Assembly (NCBI GenBank): GCA_944350405.1
Contig: CALVPC010000050.1
Location: 1 to 7,244 of the forward strand
Source of the DNA: an uncultured Bacilli bacterium
GTDB lineage: Bacteria > Bacillota_I > Bacilli_A > RF39 > UBA660
DNA: 7,244 bases
Reading direction: 5' to 3'
The position numbers and the translations under genes were made by a program. This document shows positions 4,631-7,244 of this stretch, in pieces (the first letter of the stretch is position 1; every line of letters starts with the position of its first letter). The notes below the pieces were generated by a model that did not search any database, was not told the DNA's origin, and worked only from the letters and a program-made list of their open reading frames with translations.

Positions 4631-6580
4631 ATGAAAATATGGAAAATTAGTATTACTATTATATTTATTTTGATTAGTATTTTTATACTTTTTAATTTAT
4701 TTGGTTTTTTATATGCATACATTACTCCTAAATTAGATATTAGCACTGCTAATGCTTTTTCAGTGTATGATAATAAAGGCGATTTAGTGTTTCAAGGGAA
4801 TGGAAATGATTCTTGGATAGATATAGAAGATATGGGAGATAATATTATTAATGCAACTTTAAGTGTTGAAGATAAAAATTTTTATAGACACTGGGGATTC
4901 GATTATCCTAGAATTTTTTCTGCTTTACTAGCAAACTTTACTTCTGGTGAAATTGTTCAAGGAGCTTCGACTATAACACAGCAATATGCTAAAAACTTAT
5001 TTTTGGACTTTGAACAATCTTGGACTAGGAAATGGAAAGAAATGTGGCTTACTTTTGAACTTGAAGCTCATTATACTAAAGATGAAATTTTAGAGGGATA
5101 TTTAAATACTATCAATTATGGACATGGAATGTATGGAATTAGTAATGCGGCAAAATACTATTTTAATAAAGATGTTAATGAGCTTACTTTAGCTGAAGCG
5201 TCTATTCTTGCTGGTATTCCTAATAGTCCGGCGGATTATTCTCCTATTGATAATTATGATCTTTCTAAAAAACGACAAAAAGTAGTGTTAGAAAGAATGT
5301 ATAATAATGGATATATTAGTAAAGAGGATATGGATGAAGCTTATAATGTAAAACTTGATTTTAAGAAAAGCGGCTTAAATGAAAATTTTACTTCTCTTAT
5401 TTATTATAATGATGCTGTTATGAATGAACTTAATAATATTAAAAGTATTCCTAGTAGCTATTTAGATACTGGTAATATTAAAATATATACTACTTTAGAT
5501 ATGGAAGCACAAGCTGCACTTGAATCTAGTCTCGATGAACTAAGAGTAAATGATACAATTGAAACTGCTAAAGTTATGATGAAACCTGATGATGGCTCTA
5601 TTGTTGCTTTAATTGGTGGTATGAATTATGGAAAAAGTCAATTTAATAGAGTATTAAATTCTTATAGACAACCTGGTTCTACTATTAAACCTTTTTTGTA
5701 CTATAGAGCTTTAGAAAATGGTTTTACTTCTAGTACTACTTTTTTTAGTAAAGAAACTAGTTTCTATTTTGATAATAAGAAAACATATACTCCAGTTAAT
5801 TCTGGTAATATTTATGCTAATAAAGAAATTTCTCTTAGTGCTGCGATTGCATATTCTGATAATATTTATGCAGTAAAGACACATTTGTTTTTAGGAGAGG
5901 ATGAGCTCTATAATACTTTAAAAAAAGTTGGCTTTACTTCTGATATGGAAAAATCACCTTCTCTTACATTAGGAACTTATGAGGTTAATATCGTGGAACT
6001 TGCTAGTGCATACTCTGTACTTGCTAATGGTGGAAAGAAAGTTACTCCTCATTTAATAACGAAAGTTGTTGATAAAGATAACAATGTATTATATGAATAT
6101 AAAAATAAAGAAGAAGTTATTTTAAATAGTGATATTACTTTTATCATGAGCGAACTTCTTACTTCTACTTATGATACTAATTTAATCGATTATACTTATC
6201 CTACATGTATTAGTGTGGTTGATAAAATTACTCATAAATATGCTATTAAAAGTGGAAGTACTGACACTGATGCATGGGTGGTTGGTTATAATCCTGAGAT
6301 GGTGTTAGCATCTTGGGCTGGATATGATGATAATAAAAATGTTTCTACAGATATTGTTGGTGCTAATAAGACGTCTTGGGCAGTTGCTATGGAAAAATAT
6401 TTTGAAAATAACGAAGCTACTTGGTATAGCATTCCTCAAAATGTAGTGGGTGTTTTAGTAGATCCAGTTACAGGAAATATTGCTACTGAGGACTCAAAAA
6501 ATAAAAAAATTCTATATTATTTAAAAGGTACTGAGCCTAATTATAGTACGGAGGTTAATTATGATAAGACGAAAGAATGA
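4631..6580 (+). CDS. Class A penicillin-binding protein (glycosyltransferase/transpeptidase)
   Basis: This bifunctional peptidoglycan synthase polymerises lipid II into glycan strands and cross-links stem peptides outside the membrane. The 649-aa protein has a short cytoplasmic start and one membrane anchor (about 6-31). A GT51 domain follows: VEDKNFYRHWG (79-89, catalytic Glu80), GASTITQQ (111-118), RKWKE (133-137, second Glu137) and KDEILEGYLN (150-159), then LAEASILAGIPNSPADYSP at 187-205. The transpeptidase domain has nucleophile Ser350 in STIK (350-353), SDN (409-411) and KSGST (540-544), a KSG variant of the usual KTG. All catalytic residues are present. The length fits the shorter Bacilli class A proteins such as PbpF, PbpG and PbpD rather than the longer PonA, and no long C-terminal extension is seen. 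I cannot tell a vegetative from a sporulation enzyme. The gene is divergent from the delta/RF1 operon, and its last 20 nt overlap the next small gene. Confidence 0.96.
   Translation: MKIWKISITIIFILISIFILFNLFGFLYAYITPKLDISTANAFSVYDNKGDLVFQGNGNDSWIDIEDMGDNIINATLSVEDKNFYRHWGFDYPRIFSALLANFTSGEIVQGASTITQQYAKNLFLDFEQSWTRKWKEMWLTFELEAHYTKDEILEGYLNTINYGHGMYGISNAAKYYFNKDVNELTLAEASILAGIPNSPADYSPIDNYDLSKKRQKVVLERMYNNGYISKEDMDEAYNVKLDFKKSGLNENFTSLIYYNDAVMNELNNIKSIPSSYLDTGNIKIYTTLDMEAQAALESSLDELRVNDTIETAKVMMKPDDGSIVALIGGMNYGKSQFNRVLNSYRQPGSTIKPFLYYRALENGFTSSTTFFSKETSFYFDNKKTYTPVNSGNIYANKEISLSAAIAYSDNIYAVKTHLFLGEDELYNTLKKVGFTSDMEKSPSLTLGTYEVNIVELASAYSVLANGGKKVTPHLITKVVDKDNNVLYEYKNKEEVILNSDITFIMSELLTSTYDTNLIDYTYPTCISVVDKITHKYAIKSGSTDTDAWVVGYNPEMVLASWAGYDDNKNVSTDIVGANKTSWAVAMEKYFENNEATWYSIPQNVVGVLVDPVTGNIATEDSKNKKILYYLKGTEPNYSTEVNYDKTKE
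6550..6554 (+). promoter_or_regulatory. Strong RBS inside the PBP gene for the 61-aa protein
   Basis: GGAGG lies 6 nt before the ATG at 6561, within the final PBP codons. It is the best Shine-Dalgarno in the window. It supports the small gene as really translated and coupled to PBP translation. Confidence 0.8.
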
Positions 6581-6746
6581 TTCAATTAATAGAGAATACT
6601 TATATTATTTAATGAACGACCTAGGTCTTTTAAACGATTATGATTTATACGAAATAGGTATTTCTTATGATGAATATGAAAATCCTGATGATAGTGTTTT
6701 GGAAAAACTGGAAAATTATCGTGATAAAAAAAATAGAGGTCTATGA
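6561..6746 (+). CDS. Uncharacterised 61-aa acidic protein coupled to the PBP gene
   Basis: I do not recognise this protein. It has a basic N-terminus (MIRRK), a probable helix rich in Tyr and Leu (REYLYYLMNDLGLLNDYDLYEIG, 11-33), an acidic middle with many Asp, Glu and Tyr (YDEYENPDDS, 36-45), then a helix (VLEKLENYRDKK) and a basic end. There is no membrane segment, so it should be cytoplasmic. It starts 20 nt before the PBP stop, in another frame, behind a GGAGG site. It ends inside the hairpin terminator that closes the unit. The strong RBS, coupling and terminator at its end make a real gene likely despite its size. A cytoplasmic partner or regulator of the PBP would fit the position, but nothing in the sequence shows it. 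Confidence 0.8.
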   Translation: MIRRKNDSINREYLYYLMNDLGLLNDYDLYEIGISYDEYENPDDSVLEKLENYRDKKNRGL

Positions 6747-6757
6747 TCTCTATTTTT
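6726..6757. terminator. Bidirectional intrinsic terminator between convergent genes
   Basis: AAAAATAGAG (6729-6738) pairs with CTCTATTTTT (6748-6757). A G-T wobble, a T-A and a C-G pair extend the stem to 13 bp with the 3-nt loop TAT (6742-6744). On the plus strand the stem ends in five Ts, and on the minus strand the A-run 6726-6733 gives an eight-U tail. It serves both the PBP/61-aa unit and pduL. The stop codons of both flanking genes (6744-6746 plus; 6750-6752 minus) lie within the hairpin. Confidence 0.85.
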
Positions 6758-7244
6758 CCATAATTTTTACTATTTCTACCTCATCATTATTTTTTAAATT
6801 AAAGGCATTAGCATCATCTATATCAATATGCATTTCAAAATATGATTTATCTCTTTCTGTTATTGTTACATTACTTAATATTCCACCTTTTTCCCCTTTT
6901 ACTTTTACAGCGTAATTATCTTGTGTTAAATTATATTTTTCTCTTTCTTCTTTTGTAATATGGATATGTCTTGTTGTAATAATTGCTGCTTTTCTTTCTA
7001 TTTTTCCTTTAGGGGTAAATATTGTTATTTTGGCAGCATCTTTTATGTCTCCAGACTGTCTAATTGGTAATTCTAATTTTAGTTTATATGCATCAGACTG
7101 AGATAGTTCTACTTGGGTATATTTTCTAAATGGTCCGACTATTCTTACATTTTCTATGATATTATTGTTATTTTTTATAGTAACTGTTTTATCTGATGCA
7201 AACTCTCCCGGTTGATTTAAATCTTTTATTTTATTTATTGGTTC
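6750..7244 (-). CDS. pduL: Phosphate propanoyltransferase, PduL-type phosphotransacylase (5' end outside window)
   Basis: PduL swaps CoA for phosphate on acyl groups, giving acyl phosphate that acetate or propionate kinase converts to ATP. It is unrelated in fold to the Pta enzyme. The 164 residues in the window are the C-terminal part; about the first 45, including the first RHVH zinc motif, lie beyond the right edge. Visible family marks are QPGEFA (11-16 of the visible part), VRIVGPFRKYTQVELSQSDAYKL (33-55), LPIRQSGDI (59-67), the metal-binding TRHIH (91-95) and MHIDIDDANAF (138-148). The histidines are retained and the frame is open, so it looks functional. No microcompartment gene is visible, so a housekeeping role in acetate fermentation is more likely than a pdu organelle, though only the 3' side can be seen. 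It is convergent with the PBP unit and ends in the shared terminator. Confidence 0.93.
   Translation of the reverse strand, partial: EPINKIKDLNQPGEFASDKTVTIKNNNNIIENVRIVGPFRKYTQVELSQSDAYKLKLELPIRQSGDIKDAAKITIFTPKGKIERKAAIITTRHIHITKEEREKYNLTQDNYAVKVKGEKGGILSNVTITERDKSYFEMHIDIDDANAFNLKNNDEVEIVKIMEK

Noticed and set aside
1454..6580. Use of TGA as a Trp codon (genetic code 4)
   Set aside because: Conserved Trp residues in SpoIIR and the PBP use TGG, and the TGA stops fall at normal family ends. Reading through the PBP stop would add only three residues.
6667..6915. 82-aa plus-strand frame across the 61-aa gene and pduL
   Set aside because: It reads through the terminator hairpin and antisense to pduL, without a ribosome binding site.

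Overview
The window comes from a very AT-rich, low-GC Bacillota chromosome. Three genes narrow it down. spoIIR marks an endospore-forming lineage, or one that keeps sporulation genes. rpoE (RNA polymerase delta) is typical of Bacilli. PduL-type phosphotransacylase is common in fermentative Firmicutes. Trp is written as TGG in the conserved motifs and TGA is used as a stop, so the standard bacterial code applies and this is not a code-4 mollicute. No phage, IS, CRISPR or RNA gene is visible. A host-associated Bacilli lineage is my guess for the species, not a demonstrated identity.

Layout. Positions 17-4533 hold seven tightly packed minus-strand genes, in transcription order: a small DUF1934-like protein, rpoE, prfA, prmC, an unrecognised 111-aa protein, a PP2C-type phosphatase and spoIIR. 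Spacings are 11-51 nt except for the prfA/prmC overlap. An extended -10 promoter precedes the first gene. A near-consensus sigma-A promoter (TTGACA, 17 nt, TAAAAT) lies at the very end of prmC, which should make the 111-aa protein, phosphatase and spoIIR a separately transcribed unit. A weak hairpin with a U-tract closes the operon at the left edge. Positions 4534-4630 are a 97-nt divergent intergenic region. On the plus strand (4631-6746) sit a class A penicillin-binding protein and a 61-aa unknown protein that starts inside it behind the best Shine-Dalgarno in the window. A hairpin that contains both stop codons then separates these from pduL, which converges from the right on the minus strand and runs off the window.

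Functions. prfA and prmC form the classic pair of release factor 1 and the enzyme that methylates its GGQ glutamine. rpoE tunes RNA polymerase recycling. The prfA-prmC-spoIIR order recalls Bacillus subtilis, but here a PP2C phosphatase and an unknown protein sit between prmC and spoIIR. SpoIIR is the intercompartmental signal that triggers pro-sigma-E processing. The PBP polymerises and cross-links peptidoglycan, and PduL interconverts acyl-CoA and acyl phosphate.

The least explained parts are the 111-aa protein, whose TGA stop is in frame with the downstream phosphatase, and the 61-aa protein coupled to the PBP. Neither amounts to proof of a new system.
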